A stretch of 56,351 nt of DNA from Candidatus Zixiibacteriota bacterium (GCA_020344055.1 CP070813.1:597048-653398); one strand, 5' to 3'. Shown: positions 1-9,158, counted from the stretch's first letter. Numbers and translations are program-made. The notes: generated by a model not told the origin, from the letters alone.

Positions 1-380
1 CCAAATTTCGGGCGAAACGATGAAACTCTAAGAGATTAAAACCTGAATGGCCCTTCTGAAAGTAAGATAGTTATAATCGTCGATCTGTCAAGAGGGAAAA
101 TAATAAAATATCCGAATTGGCCAGGTTGCCGCAAACGTTCTACATGCCCCAAACTCACCAAATTCAACCTAATGCTAATTTCTCAACCGCGGGAGTGGAG
201 CGACAAGGCCTCCAAGTCAGCCACAGACGGCTTAGCCCTGCAGATAGGGTACAGGTATTGTAAATCGCTAAAGAAGTGGGGTTGCGATTTGCAGCCCCAT
301 TTTTCAATCCTTTGAGCAAAGGGACCCATTTAAAAGACTGGTGCTTTCTCAACCCGTTTATCTAATTGAACTTAGAAACA
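1..380. other. No gene recognised
   Basis: I see no convincing coding region, RNA or element here. A 62-codon open frame on the minus strand (164-352) lacks a ribosome binding site and looks like no family I know. Confidence 0.5.
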
Positions 381-1280
381 TTAGTAATTCCACCAAACCG
401 GAACATTATAAAAGTATTTGCCGGTTGGACCGGGACCAATGCCTTTAAAATAATTTACAAGATAGGTCACATCGAGTCCGTTGCAATCACCGCTATTATT
501 GGCGTCGCAAGGAAGTATTGTGGGTGAGAATGGGCATATAATATCATCGCCAGCACAATTTCCCGATGACGCAAAATAGAAGTAAGGCGGGCCGTGTATT
601 GGGTCTTCGACTATCCGGAGCAAACTATTGGGCGCTCCTTGCTGTGCATCTACAGTGATATCAAAAATACGTGTTCCTCCAATACCCATAGGATAGCTGC
701 CACCATTGGCGGGGCTGCCCGGATCAATTAAAAAAGCCACTATATTCTCTCCACCAACAAAAGACCTTTCGGAAGCAGAAACGAAGACGTTTGAACCTAA
801 ATTACCGAAACTGAATCCGGCTATATCCGCCGGATCATATTTAAAGGTAAAATTAATAGCGTAAACATCGCTGGATGCTTCGATGTATACTTCAAATGTC
901 GCTTGATCGGAATTAGAATTGGTGACCGGGATTAACCAGATTTCCGCCTGTTCGTTATTATCGCACGTAACTATTACATCCGGACACAATCTTATTGGCG
1001 AAGGGCCTCCATATATTAAAAAGGATATCAAATACGTCAAGTCAAGACCATTAACTGTGCCGCTACCGTTGGCGTCAGCGCCTTCTGGACAAAAGTTGGG
1101 ACCAGTACATCCCGATATCCATCGAGTCAATACAACGATATCGGCCATATTACACCAACCGTCATGGCTTGCATCACCAAGCTTGTAATACTGCTGGCAA
1201 TAGGCGTCCTGCGCACCGTGAAGCGAGATGAGAAAAAATCCCAGAATCAAGCCTGTACAGTACTTTTGAAATTGCCTCAT
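381..1280 (-). CDS. Secreted dockerin/cohesin-like protein
   Basis: A 299-residue exported protein. The start at 1280 is chosen because AAAGGAGG lies just upstream; a longer frame exists but has no such site. Residues 1-29 form a signal peptide ending near YCQQ. Two dockerin type I calcium-binding repeats follow (about 34-58 and 66-92, with D-x-N/S-x-D/S-G loops). A middle beta-rich region (about 105-250) resembles a cohesin-like fold, and a third single dockerin-like repeat (CDANNSGDCNGLDVTYL) lies at about 256-284. Dockerins normally pair with cohesins to assemble extracellular complexes or hold domains together. Repeats at both ends could close the protein on itself, but that is inference. 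There is no T9SS sorting domain, and the partner is unknown. Confidence 0.85.
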   Translation of the reverse strand: MRQFQKYCTGLILGFFLISLHGAQDAYCQQYYKLGDASHDGWCNMADIVVLTRWISGCTGPNFCPEGADANGSGTVNGLDLTYLISFLIYGGPSPIRLCPDVIVTCDNNEQAEIWLIPVTNSNSDQATFEVYIEASSDVYAINFTFKYDPADIAGFSFGNLGSNVFVSASERSFVGGENIVAFLIDPGSPANGGSYPMGIGGTRIFDITVDAQQGAPNSLLRIVEDPIHGPPYFYFASSGNCAGDDIICPFSPTILPCDANNSGDCNGLDVTYLVNYFKGIGPGPTGKYFYNVPVWWNY

Positions 1281-1412
1281 TACTCCTCCTTTGTTAATTA
1301 TTGAAATTCCCACAATCCTAATATACCTTTAAAAGTGATAATTCGCTGAAAATTAAAACCATCTATCCCATCCTATTAATTTCATTGGCAAATTATAGCT
1401 TCAAAGGGCATA

Positions 1413-3206
1413 TCAAGCCCTTACGACGGTTCTTTTCCTCCTCACAACCGCCACCGTCCCCACTGCCAGCAGCAACAACCCCATAATCAGCATGCCCCAT
1501 TCGGAGAGGGTGGGGATTGTTGTTAAGCTGCACCCTACACCAAGGGCACCGATATTAACTCCTCCTTGTCCAGCACCAATACAACACGATGAATCGGCGA
1601 GATAATAATTACCGTTATCAGGGTCACAAAACATCGGATCGCAATTGATGTTCCCTACGCCTGTCCAGCCACCTTGAACGTCGCAATAGGTGATTACCGG
1701 TGATCCGAGATATGAATATATCTCCGGCCAATCTGGCGCGCTGTCACCCCAGAAGATGGTGTTGGTTATTACTGGATTGGACTGCCAGCAATAAATGCCG
1801 CCACCGTAGTTGGCTGAATTTGTACTGATGGTGTTGTTGCTCATCGTGGGATTGGAACTATCCGCGCAAAGAATCCCGCCGCCGTAGTCGGCTGCATTTC
1901 CGCTTATGGTGTTGTCGGTGATCACGGGACTGGAACTATTCCAGCAAAAAATCCCGCCGCCGGCACTCGTGGCAGAATTTCCGCTTATGGTATTGTTTGT
2001 AATCGTGGGGCCGGACCACGTGCAATAAATCCCCCCTCCATTTTCAGCTGCATTTCCGCTTATGGTGTTGTCGGTGATCACAGGACTGGAACTATTCAAG
2101 CAAGCAATCCCGCCGCCCCGCACAGTATAACCGTTTTGTATCATGAATCCGGTAATAATGGCGGCGTTATCTTCTCCATTATCGAAAGTAACAACCGAAC
2201 CGTTTGCACCGCCATCAATAATCGTTGACGAGATAAACGAGGTATCACCGGCATCCAGAAACCATGAGCCGACGACGATATTTTTGCCGCTGAAGTCGAT
2301 GTTCTCAACATAAGTGCCCGGCGCAACCCGCACCGTGTCGCCGTGGGAACTGGCGTCTATGCCTTCCTGGATGGTCGCGTAATCAGCCGGGATATTGATT
2401 GTATAGGGGAAATGACAGCCTGCTCCGAAAGCGCCGATATTAACTCCTCCTTGTCCAGCACCAATACAACACGATAAATCGGCGAGATAGTAATTACCGT
2501 TATCAGGGTCACAAAACATCGGATCGCAGCTGATATTGCCCGTGCCCGGCCAAAGCGTATCCTGGATATCGCAGTAGGTAATTACCGGCGATGACGAGCC
2601 ATATAAAAAAATCTCCGGTCCAATCGATGCGCCATCACCCCAGAAGATGGTGTTGGTTATTACCGGACTGGAATCAAGACAGTAAATCCCGCCTCCGTAG
2701 ATGCCGCTATCATTTCTGCTTATGGTGTTATTGCTGATCGTGGGACTGGAATAACCGCAAGAAATCCCGCCGCCGGCCCCATTGGCAAAATTTCCGTATA
2801 TGGTATTGTAGGTGATCGTGGGACTGGACAATTCGCAATAAATCCCCCCGCCAAACATAGCAAGACCGTATTGTATCGTAAATCCGGTAATAACAGCACT
2901 ACTATCCTCACCATTCAAAAAAGACACAACACTTCCTGACTCGTTACCATCAATAATCGTTGACGAAATATAGCTCGTATCCCCTGTGGTCAAAAACAGT
3001 GATCCCAACACAATATTATGGCCATTAAAATTAACATTCTCAACATACGTACCTGGCTGTACTAAAACGGTATCACCGTCACTTGATCCGTTTATTCCGC
3101 CTTGAATTGTTGATGAATCGCCAGGTACATTAATAATTGTCGCAGGAGCTGCGCTAAAACAAAAAACGATCATGGCGATTGGAAACCAACATACGGATTT
3201 ACACAT
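1413..3206 (-). CDS. Parallel beta-helix protein with IPTL-CTERM anchor
   Basis: A 597-residue exported protein with a signal peptide (residues 1-22) and a GGAGGAG ribosome binding site next to the ATG. The body is two tandem copies of a right-handed beta-helix module (about 23-270 and 272-555). Each begins with TIQ-GI-SS-GDTV-V-PGTYVEN and continues with rungs containing NTISGN and GGGIYC. Both modules end with a near-identical FCDPDNGNYYLAD segment, so internal duplication is clear. The last 35 residues carry IPTLSEWG, a hydrophobic stretch and a basic tail (RRKR), the IPTL-CTERM surface-sorting signature. Such helices often bind or cleave polysaccharides, but I see no catalytic set. Neighbouring cargo mostly uses T9SS instead. 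Confidence 0.88.
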   Translation of the reverse strand: MCKSVCWFPIAMIVFCFSAAPATIINVPGDSSTIQGGINGSSDGDTVLVQPGTYVENVNFNGHNIVLGSLFLTTGDTSYISSTIIDGNESGSVVSFLNGEDSSAVITGFTIQYGLAMFGGGIYCELSSPTITYNTIYGNFANGAGGGISCGYSSPTISNNTISRNDSGIYGGGIYCLDSSPVITNTIFWGDGASIGPEIFLYGSSSPVITYCDIQDTLWPGTGNISCDPMFCDPDNGNYYLADLSCCIGAGQGGVNIGAFGAGCHFPYTINIPADYATIQEGIDASSHGDTVRVAPGTYVENIDFSGKNIVVGSWFLDAGDTSFISSTIIDGGANGSVVTFDNGEDNAAIITGFMIQNGYTVRGGGIACLNSSSPVITDNTISGNAAENGGGIYCTWSGPTITNNTISGNSATSAGGGIFCWNSSSPVITDNTISGNAADYGGGILCADSSNPTMSNNTISTNSANYGGGIYCWQSNPVITNTIFWGDSAPDWPEIYSYLGSPVITYCDVQGGWTGVGNINCDPMFCDPDNGNYYLADSSCCIGAGQGGVNIGALGVGCSLTTIPTLSEWGMLIMGLLLLAVGTVAVVRRKRTVVRA

Positions 3207-3400
3207 TTCTCTCCTCCTCAGAATACAAGAATCTCTTTTTTTTCAAATCATCCGCAGAAGATATATAACGATGCAAATCAGAGTAATTCAGCCCGATCCC
3301 AAACACTCTCCGTGTTGAACAAAGGAGCATTTAAGATGGACGCAAAATACGCTTTTGCTTTGCAAATGTCAATACCCGAGACAATTCAACCCAAAATCGT

Positions 3401-3470
3401 CCCCCTTAACACACTGTTCGCACTTTTCTTAGGGCAGATCGGTTAAGTCTCTATTATGTTGGGCATTACA
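3401..3470. repeat. 70-bp imperfect direct repeat, copy 1
   Basis: Aligns with 3571-3640 over its whole length at about three quarters identity by eye. Shared words are CACACTGTT, CACTTTT, GGGCA, GGTTAA and a terminal TTACA. The origin is unknown; it could be the end of a decayed element. Confidence 0.55.
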
Positions 3471-3570
3471 AAAAGTAGACAATCCTGAAATGGTGAACAT
3501 ATATGGAAGTTTCTACGCCGACGCTTCTCCACTGAACGAAGTCATTATAGTCATGAGCCCGAAAAATCCC

Positions 3571-3640
3571 CGCCCTTACACACTGTTGACACTTTTTCCG
3601 GGGCACTTTGGGTTAATCCATTAACTTATTGAGTGTTACA
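3571..3640. repeat. 70-bp imperfect direct repeat, copy 2
   Basis: Second copy of the repeat at 3401-3470, in the same orientation and starting 170 bases later. Words are in the same order and the same TTACA ends the unit. Confidence 0.55.
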
Positions 3641-3851
3641 GCCAGAAATCCAGTCAAAAAATTCAAGAAATTGTATATATTTATGACAAAAACCGGCGGT
3701 AAAAAGCCTATTTTAGCCGCCCAACCCGAAGAGCACACGGTCCGCCGTCAAAATTCCCTGTAAGATTTTATAGAATAAAGGATTACGGCAAATGCAAAAT
3801 CCAAATTTGTGGTACATTTATGGTAAACTTATATTTTTTTAAGGCTAGCTG

Positions 3852-4064
3852 TCATTTGTGCTGTTTATGGAAGCTATCCCTCAACTGCCATGTCTGCCGA
3901 TTCGACCCGTTAAACTGCGGGAAAAACATCTCTTCGGGACTCTTGCGCTTTTTCCGGGAGCGATAGGTCGGGTTGCGGCATTTACGGTATTTGAAATGAT
4001 CGCCGTATGGTGCGTAGTATGGTTTTGCGAAATTCTTCAGGCATACGATACAAAACAGCCAGTG
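3852..4064 (-). pseudogene. Possible zinc-ribbon protein remnant
   Basis: An open minus-strand frame of about 70 codons with no start codon, bounded upstream by a stop. It reads FCIVCLKNFAKPYYAPYGDHF and continues with YRKCRNPTYRSRKK. The spacing of CxxC, then K-Y-x-P-G, then RKC-x-x-TYRS, resembles the C-terminal zinc-binding region of a common small hypothetical protein family. The second cysteine of the distal pair is degraded (CR rather than CxxC). This is a weak call. Confidence 0.3.
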
Positions 4065-4068
4065 TTAG

Positions 4069-4526
4069 GACGCCGTAAAGGTCCCAATTGGAGAGCTGCC
4101 CAATAATCGCTTTCGTTCAATGAGCGAAAAGGATTTTATCCGCAACATTTCCAAGACAAACAGCAAATTTGAATGAAATGTCGCTAATCGGCAAAAAAAA
4201 AGAAAAGTATATCCCCATGATGTCATCATATTTGAAAAGGAACATTATGAACAGCCGTCGAATGTTCTCGGTTTTCCAACTATCTGTAAAACCCGGGACA
4301 CAGTGCAGTATTTTCCCCTGAATTGCCAACCCGGTTTATTAATTTATTTACTCGAAAGGGTGATCCGGTTTTCGACCCTTTCGCCGGAATTGGGACAAAT
4401 GCAATTGCGGCAACCTTACTTGAAAGACGTTACCTTGGTATAGAGATTGTTGCCGAATATGCCCGGACGGCGAGGAAAAGAATACGACAGGCGAAATCTC
4501 TATTCAAGAAAAACACAGGCAAATAA
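4069..4526 (+). pseudogene. Broken site-specific DNA methyltransferase (C-terminal part)
   Basis: Two plus-strand frames join into the C-terminal part of an N4/N6 DNA methyltransferase. The first (from about 4069) reads RSMSEKDFIRNISKTNSKFE, a stop (TGA 4174-4176), then KKRKVYPHDVIIFEKEHYEQ and on to PTICKTRDT near 4303. The second (from about 4290) reads NPGHSAVFSPELPTRFI, then LFTRKGDPVFDPFAGIGTNA and a LGIEIVAEYA tail to 4526. DPFAGIGT is the cofactor-binding loop. A stop plus a frameshift between the halves, and no catalytic DPPY/NPPY motif upstream, make it non-functional. No restriction partner remains nearby. Confidence 0.75.
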
Positions 4527-5207
4527 TTTCTTTGGTGAAGAAGGTTTTATATAGAAATCAGCAACTATTTCTTTTCTTTGTTGGGATTTTTACTGGATAG
4601 ATTAAAGCCTGGAAGCAAGTGCTGACCATCCAATTTTTTATATAAAATTTGCTACAAAACGACGAAAAATAGCCCGCGCTTTTAAAAGCCCTTATTCTCA
4701 CGTTGCCCTACCCCCCTGGCTGTCCCCTGCCGGCGGGGGTGGTCCCCTTTTGCCCGAATTTTATTTTACTGTCATGAGCACGTATTTTCCATCATTCATA
4801 ATCTGCGTTTGGCGGACCCACAGGGGTGGGTCTGGGTTTTCTTTTTTATGGTCGCGGGGGATCGCTTTTCATGCGCCGTATTTAGGCGAAAAATCTATCC
4901 CATGGCCGGCTTATGGTTCCCCCGGTGGTTTAGGGTGTAGGTGACGGGTCCGAGAACTTATTGTAAGCCATCGAGATACCTTTTAAAATGTCGCTTATGG
5001 TAGTCTTTTATATCTAATCTATAATTAAATATTGCATGATCCCTGCATTTAGAATAGATTTATAGAGCAGGATTCAGGAGATTTGCTTAAAATCGGAGCC
5101 GTCCTTGGGCTTAATGACGAATTTATATACGATAATACTTTCTCCGATACTGAAACCTCTATCCCGGGCTATGCATCCGGCGAATATTTCATGTAGGGGG
5201 AGGCAAG
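4527..5207. other. Intergenic, no gene recognised
   Basis: There is no credible gene. A 64-codon plus frame at 4750-4944 has no ribosome binding site and low-complexity composition. A hairpin followed by T-rich sequence (4813-4847) is listed separately. The ribosome binding site of the next gene (GGGGGAGG) lies at the right edge. Confidence 0.5.
4813..4847 (+). terminator. Hairpin with T-rich tail
   Basis: GACCCAC and GTGGGTC form a 7-bp stem around a short loop, followed by TGGGTTTTCTTTTTT. It could end transcription from the degraded methyltransferase side. It may also belong to the dispersed palindrome class seen elsewhere in the window. Confidence 0.4.
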
Positions 5208-6659
5208 ATGTTAGGCGGTCATAATAAGATTTCTCGACGGGGATTTGTGGGCACCATAACCGGATCGGCGGCTTTGGCTTTAATCTCCTTTGACCGGAAG
5301 GCAATTGCGGATATCGCCCCCGGAGGGAATATGTTAACCGATTATGAAGGGCGGTTATGTTATAATGAGAATCCACTGGGACCTTCTCGTCACGCTATTG
5401 ATGCGCTGCATGGGCAGGTGGAGATGTGCCATCGTTACCCTGATTGGTTTGCTGGCTCATTGGTGGCCAAATTGGCGAACGTTCATCAGGTTTCCAACAA
5501 TCAGGTTGTTTGCGGCGCCGGCGCCACGGAGATACTAAGGTTATGCGCAATGGCCTTCGCCGAACCGGGCAGTAATATTGTTGCCCCGTATCCATCATAT
5601 TCTCAATTCCCGAGTGATTCAGAACTCTTTGGATCGTCCGTCAGATACTCAAATCTTGATAGCAACTATCGAGTTGACCTGGTCGATATGCTGAGTCTTG
5701 TAGATAATGACACAACGGCTGTCTGCATAACCAATCCCAACAATCCAACCGGGACAATTGTCGACGCCGTAGACCTATTTAACTTCGTGGACGTTCTACC
5801 CTCGGGGGTCGTTACGATTATAGATGAGGCTTATTATGAATATATCAATGATTCCAATTACCCCACAGCGGTCGAATTGGTTAGGCAAGGTAAAAACGTT
5901 GTAATTGTAAAAACCTTCAGCAAGATTTACGGCCTGGCGGGCGCTCGTATCGGATATGCTATAGGAAAGGAACTAAGAATAAATGAGATTAAGGCAAAAA
6001 GAATAATGGCAACCGTTTCTCGTCCCGCTCTGGAAGCCGCTAAGGTTTCATTGCCCTCCAATCATTATCTGGAAAATCATACAGACAGGACAAGGAATCT
6101 CGCCAATGAAACCAAAAATTATTGCTATGGTGAATTTAATCGATTGAATTTGAGCTATATACCCTCCGAGACAAGTTTTTTCATGGTGGATGTAGGCAAT
6201 GGTGATTCCGTTCGATCTCAGCTGGCGTCATACGGAGTTTATGTGCGTTCTGGATGGGGTATGCAGAGTTTTATACGAGTATCTACCGGCACAATGGAAG
6301 AAATGGAGTATTTTATTTATGTTTTAGAATCAATCCTTCAGGAGCGCCACCGGCCGAAATCCGATTCGATGTTTCTTCCGAATGCTGTGGAGCTTTTCCA
6401 GGCGTATCCCAATCCTTTTAATAGTTCGACGACAATCAGGATATTTTTGCCTGAAGAGAGGAACACAAAGCTCGAAATATTCGATATAAACGGGCGGTTA
6501 GTTAAGCAACTCGTCAGCAATTCGCTGAGTGCAGGGGAGCATTCCTTTAAATGGAAGGCTACTAATAGTAGCGGCAATTCGGTCTCGTCCGGGTCATATT
6601 TCTATAGATTGACCGCCGGTAATGACGCTCTAATAAGACGAATGATACTTATCAGGTAA
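5208..6659 (+). CDS. Exported HisC-like aminotransferase with Tat signal and T9SS sorting domain
   Basis: A 483-residue PLP-dependent fold-type I aminotransferase of the histidinol-phosphate aminotransferase-like group. The N-terminus carries a twin-arginine signal (SRRGFVG, residues 9-15, then a hydrophobic stretch to about 27). The enzyme domain runs about 43-378. It has YNENPLGPS at the start, N176 in TNPNNPTG, D206 and Y209 in IIDEAYYEY, the Schiff-base lysine K239 in TFSKIYGLAG, R247 and the carboxylate-binding R357. Residues about 396-483 are a T9SS type-A sorting domain (YPNPFNSSTTI, then SGSYFYRL, ending RRMILIR). A GGGGGAGG site precedes the ATG. The likely route is folded, cofactor-loaded export by Tat and then surface delivery by T9SS. 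The substrate is unknown, and there are no histidine genes nearby. Confidence 0.9.
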   Translation: MLGGHNKISRRGFVGTITGSAALALISFDRKAIADIAPGGNMLTDYEGRLCYNENPLGPSRHAIDALHGQVEMCHRYPDWFAGSLVAKLANVHQVSNNQVVCGAGATEILRLCAMAFAEPGSNIVAPYPSYSQFPSDSELFGSSVRYSNLDSNYRVDLVDMLSLVDNDTTAVCITNPNNPTGTIVDAVDLFNFVDVLPSGVVTIIDEAYYEYINDSNYPTAVELVRQGKNVVIVKTFSKIYGLAGARIGYAIGKELRINEIKAKRIMATVSRPALEAAKVSLPSNHYLENHTDRTRNLANETKNYCYGEFNRLNLSYIPSETSFFMVDVGNGDSVRSQLASYGVYVRSGWGMQSFIRVSTGTMEEMEYFIYVLESILQERHRPKSDSMFLPNAVELFQAYPNPFNSSTTIRIFLPEERNTKLEIFDINGRLVKQLVSNSLSAGEHSFKWKATNSSGNSVSSGSYFYRLTAGNDALIRRMILIR

Positions 6660-7198
6660 TTAAAGTTATCGATCAATGCAGGTCTGCAGATAGGATATTC
6701 CCGTAACCGGAAGAGATTTTTTCCGCTTGGTCATACTCAGAGCTATTTTCGCACTTTAAGCTATCCTACGGATATTTGAGACAGATTCCCCTTTTCGGGC
6801 GTTTGTAGGCTGTTGGTATTACCGACGTCAGGAAACGCTAAAATCGGCCATATAAAACCGCGGCTTGTATATATGTGAAAATCCCTACCCGAAGTCGCAC
6901 GCAGAGGCGGGCGACCTTCGATGTTGTATGCCGTGGTTGACCTTGATCGAGCAGACTCCCATCCAAGTCACCGGGCTAGTCAATACACCCTCCATAGCCC
7001 CTCTCAGAGACCCGTAATTGTATTCTGCGAGGCTTGTGGCGAACAGGCAGTAAAGACGGATCAGGAAAGATATTTAATTTTGGGCCTGATTAATGTTTAA
7101 AGGCATCTTATTAAGAGATACTGAAGTAGTCACTGAGCCGATGACTCGTAAAAAAAGCCGTGGAAGGCGGCCTCGCAACTCGTTGATTTTCAACCAAA
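6660..7198. other. Intergenic, no clear gene
   Basis: This separates the aminotransferase from tRNA-Thr. A 59-codon plus frame at 6921-7100 contains a CxxC (FCEACGE), but I see no ribosome binding site or family match. I find no recognised structured RNA. Confidence 0.45.
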
Positions 7199-7271
7199 AG
7201 CCACCGAGCGGGATCGAACCGCTGACCTGCTGATTACGAATCAGCTGCTCTACCGGCTGAGCTACGGTGGC
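7199..7271 (-). tRNA. tRNA-Thr (anticodon CGU)
   Basis: Read on the minus strand, the acceptor GCCACCG pairs with CGGTGGC. The D-arm is GCTC...GAGC, the anticodon stem GCTGA/TCAGC encloses TTCGTAA with anticodon CGT, and the T-arm is AGCGG-TTCGATC-CCGCT. The 73-nt cloverleaf is complete with a T discriminator, and no CCA is encoded. CGU reads ACG codons. Confidence 0.95.
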
Positions 7272-7328
7272 TTATCTCTTGTCTTATCGTCGGTATTCCT
7301 TTAGAATTGATCCGAAACCGACGAACGC

Positions 7329-7356
7329 AGTATATAATCTTAAACACGAAAATCAA
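7329..7356 (-). promoter_or_regulatory. Candidate promoter for tRNA-Thr
   Basis: Minus-strand TTGATT, a 16-nt spacer and TATACT lie about 57 bases upstream of the mature tRNA 5' end. It is a reasonable sigma-70 match by eye. Confidence 0.45.
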
Positions 7357-7405
7357 GATAAATGTTTATGGGCTAACCGATTGCCTGAATTTTCTGTTAC
7401 CGCTA

Positions 7406-7433
7406 TTGACAGAATGCCCCGATCCATAATAAT
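7406..7433 (+). promoter_or_regulatory. Candidate promoter for exported amidase
   Basis: TTGACA, a 16-nt spacer and AATAAT (5 of 6 to consensus) lie about 35 bases before the amidase ATG. Confidence 0.45.
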
Positions 7434-7468
7434 AAATATCGGTTAGAAAATTTAACAGGGAGAAAAAT

Positions 7469-9136
7469 ATGCAATCCAGAATTGCCGGTTTTATGATGTT
7501 GCTTGCGACGGCTACCATGACCTTAATCGTTCCTTGCGCCGCCCAGGAGGATACATTAAAAATCAAAACGTCTCAAATCGAGAATGCAGAAATAATAATC
7601 GGTATGGAATTCATACCATCCGAACGGGATTCCATGCTGGATGATCTCAACTACACCCTGGGACTTTATGAAGATCTGCGGGACGTTTCCATAGATAACT
7701 CAGTCTCCCCTGCTCTCATATTCAGTCCCTTGCCGCCAGGTGTAAGACCGACCAGGGAGCAAAAGCCTCCCGTATACAGCCCAATAGGTGAAGTCAAACG
7801 ACCGGAAAACCTCGAGGATCTGGCGTTCTATTCGGTTCGAGAACTTGCGGAACTGATAAGAACCCGCAAAGTAAACTCGACCGAATTGACCGGGCTGTGC
7901 TTAAACCGACTGAAAAAATATGATCCGCAACTTCACTGCGTAATAACTCTTACTGAAGAACTGGCTTTCAAACAGTCTGCCCGAGCCGATTCCGAGATCG
8001 CCGCCGGTAATTATCGCGGGCCGCTGCACGGTATCCCCTACGGAGCCAAGGACCTTCTGGCCGTAAAAGGCTACAAAACAACCTGGGGGGCTATGCCCTA
8101 TAAAGACCAGATGCTGGATTACGACGCTACCGTCATTAAGAAACTCGAAGGAGCGGGAGCGGTGCTGGTCGCCAAATTATCAATGGGGGCGTTGGCCTGG
8201 GGCGATGTCTGGTACGCAGACACCACCCGCAATCCATGGAATACGGAAAAGGGATCCAGCGGATCGTCAGCCGGATCGGCTTCGGCGGTTTCAGCAGGCC
8301 TGGTGCCGTTCGCCATCGGTACCGAGACCTGGGGCTCTATCGTTTCGCCCTCAACAGTATGTGGCACCACCGGCCTGCGGCCCACCTACGGGCGAGTCAG
8401 CCGGGCCGGGGCAATGGCGCTCAGCTGGTCCATGGACAAGATCGGCCCCATCTGCCGCAGCGCAGAGGATTGCGCCATCGTTTTCGACGCTATCCGCGGG
8501 CCGGATGGCGTCGATATGAGCGTAATCGATGCCGCTTTCAACTACAATTACAATATCGATCTAAAAAATCTCAGGATAGGATACCTGAAAGAGGATTTCG
8601 ATAATGATACGTCCTTTGCTGAATCTAATGCCGCGACATTAAATGAACTTCGCCAACTGGGCGTTGAACTGATTGAAATTAAGCTCCCTGACTTGCCCAT
8701 CGATCCCATGCAGATAATTCTTTCCGCCGAGGCCGCGGCGGCGTTCGACGAGCTGACCCGCTCCAACCGCGACGATCTGCTGGTACGGCAGATCAAAAAC
8801 GCCTGGCCCAATTCATTCCGTGTTTCGAGGTTTATACCGGCGGTGGAATATATTCAGGCCAACCGGATAAGAACCATGCTGATCGCACAGATGGCGGAGC
8901 TTATGGCCGACATCGACGTTTACGTATCGCCATCATGGGAGGGCGACAACCTGCTTCTGACCAACCTCTCCGGCCATCCCTGCGTGGTACTCCCCAGCGG
9001 TTTCGACGAGGGAGGCGAGCCCACCAGTATAACGTTTATTGGACGATTATTCGACGAGGCCACCGTGCTGGCGGTGGCGAAAATCTACCAGGACGCCACC
9101 GATTTTCATAAAAAACATCCGCCGCTGTTTAAGTGA
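7469..9136 (+). CDS. Exported amidase-signature (GatA-like) hydrolase
   Basis: A 555-residue protein with a signal peptide (about 1-25, ending CAAQ). An N-terminal extension (26-115) matches no domain I recognise, and an amidase-signature domain follows. The Ser-cisSer-Lys triad is visible: K194 in GIPYGAKD, S263 in the KGSSGSSAGS loop and nucleophile S290 in GTETWGSIVSPS. The usual nucleophile context GTDTGGS is altered to GTETWGS. GatA makes the amide on mischarged tRNA in the cytoplasm, but this copy is exported and has no GatB or GatC neighbour. It is therefore more likely a periplasmic or extracellular amidase of unknown substrate. It stands alone, with GGGAG before the ATG. Confidence 0.9.
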   Translation: MQSRIAGFMMLLATATMTLIVPCAAQEDTLKIKTSQIENAEIIIGMEFIPSERDSMLDDLNYTLGLYEDLRDVSIDNSVSPALIFSPLPPGVRPTREQKPPVYSPIGEVKRPENLEDLAFYSVRELAELIRTRKVNSTELTGLCLNRLKKYDPQLHCVITLTEELAFKQSARADSEIAAGNYRGPLHGIPYGAKDLLAVKGYKTTWGAMPYKDQMLDYDATVIKKLEGAGAVLVAKLSMGALAWGDVWYADTTRNPWNTEKGSSGSSAGSASAVSAGLVPFAIGTETWGSIVSPSTVCGTTGLRPTYGRVSRAGAMALSWSMDKIGPICRSAEDCAIVFDAIRGPDGVDMSVIDAAFNYNYNIDLKNLRIGYLKEDFDNDTSFAESNAATLNELRQLGVELIEIKLPDLPIDPMQIILSAEAAAAFDELTRSNRDDLLVRQIKNAWPNSFRVSRFIPAVEYIQANRIRTMLIAQMAELMADIDVYVSPSWEGDNLLLTNLSGHPCVVLPSGFDEGGEPTSITFIGRLFDEATVLAVAKIYQDATDFHKKHPPLFK

Positions 9137-9158
9137 GCGGCGGGTTGTAATACAAATC

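Larger units (their letters stand above)
3207..4068. other. Gene-poor, decayed region
   Basis: There is no intact gene. The stretch holds the two 70-bp imperfect direct repeats and, on the minus strand, a possible zinc-ribbon protein remnant; both are listed separately. It leads into the broken methyltransferase, so it looks like an eroding accessory island. Confidence 0.5.

Noticed and set aside
164-352. 62-codon minus-strand open frame near the left edge
   Set aside because: No ribosome binding site and no family resemblance.
4174-4176. TGA in the methyltransferase fragment as a second selenocysteine codon
   Set aside because: A frameshift also breaks this gene, and no cysteine or selenocysteine is expected there.
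4750-4944. 64-codon plus-strand open frame
   Set aside because: No ribosome binding site, unusual composition, and a hairpin with T-run lies inside it.
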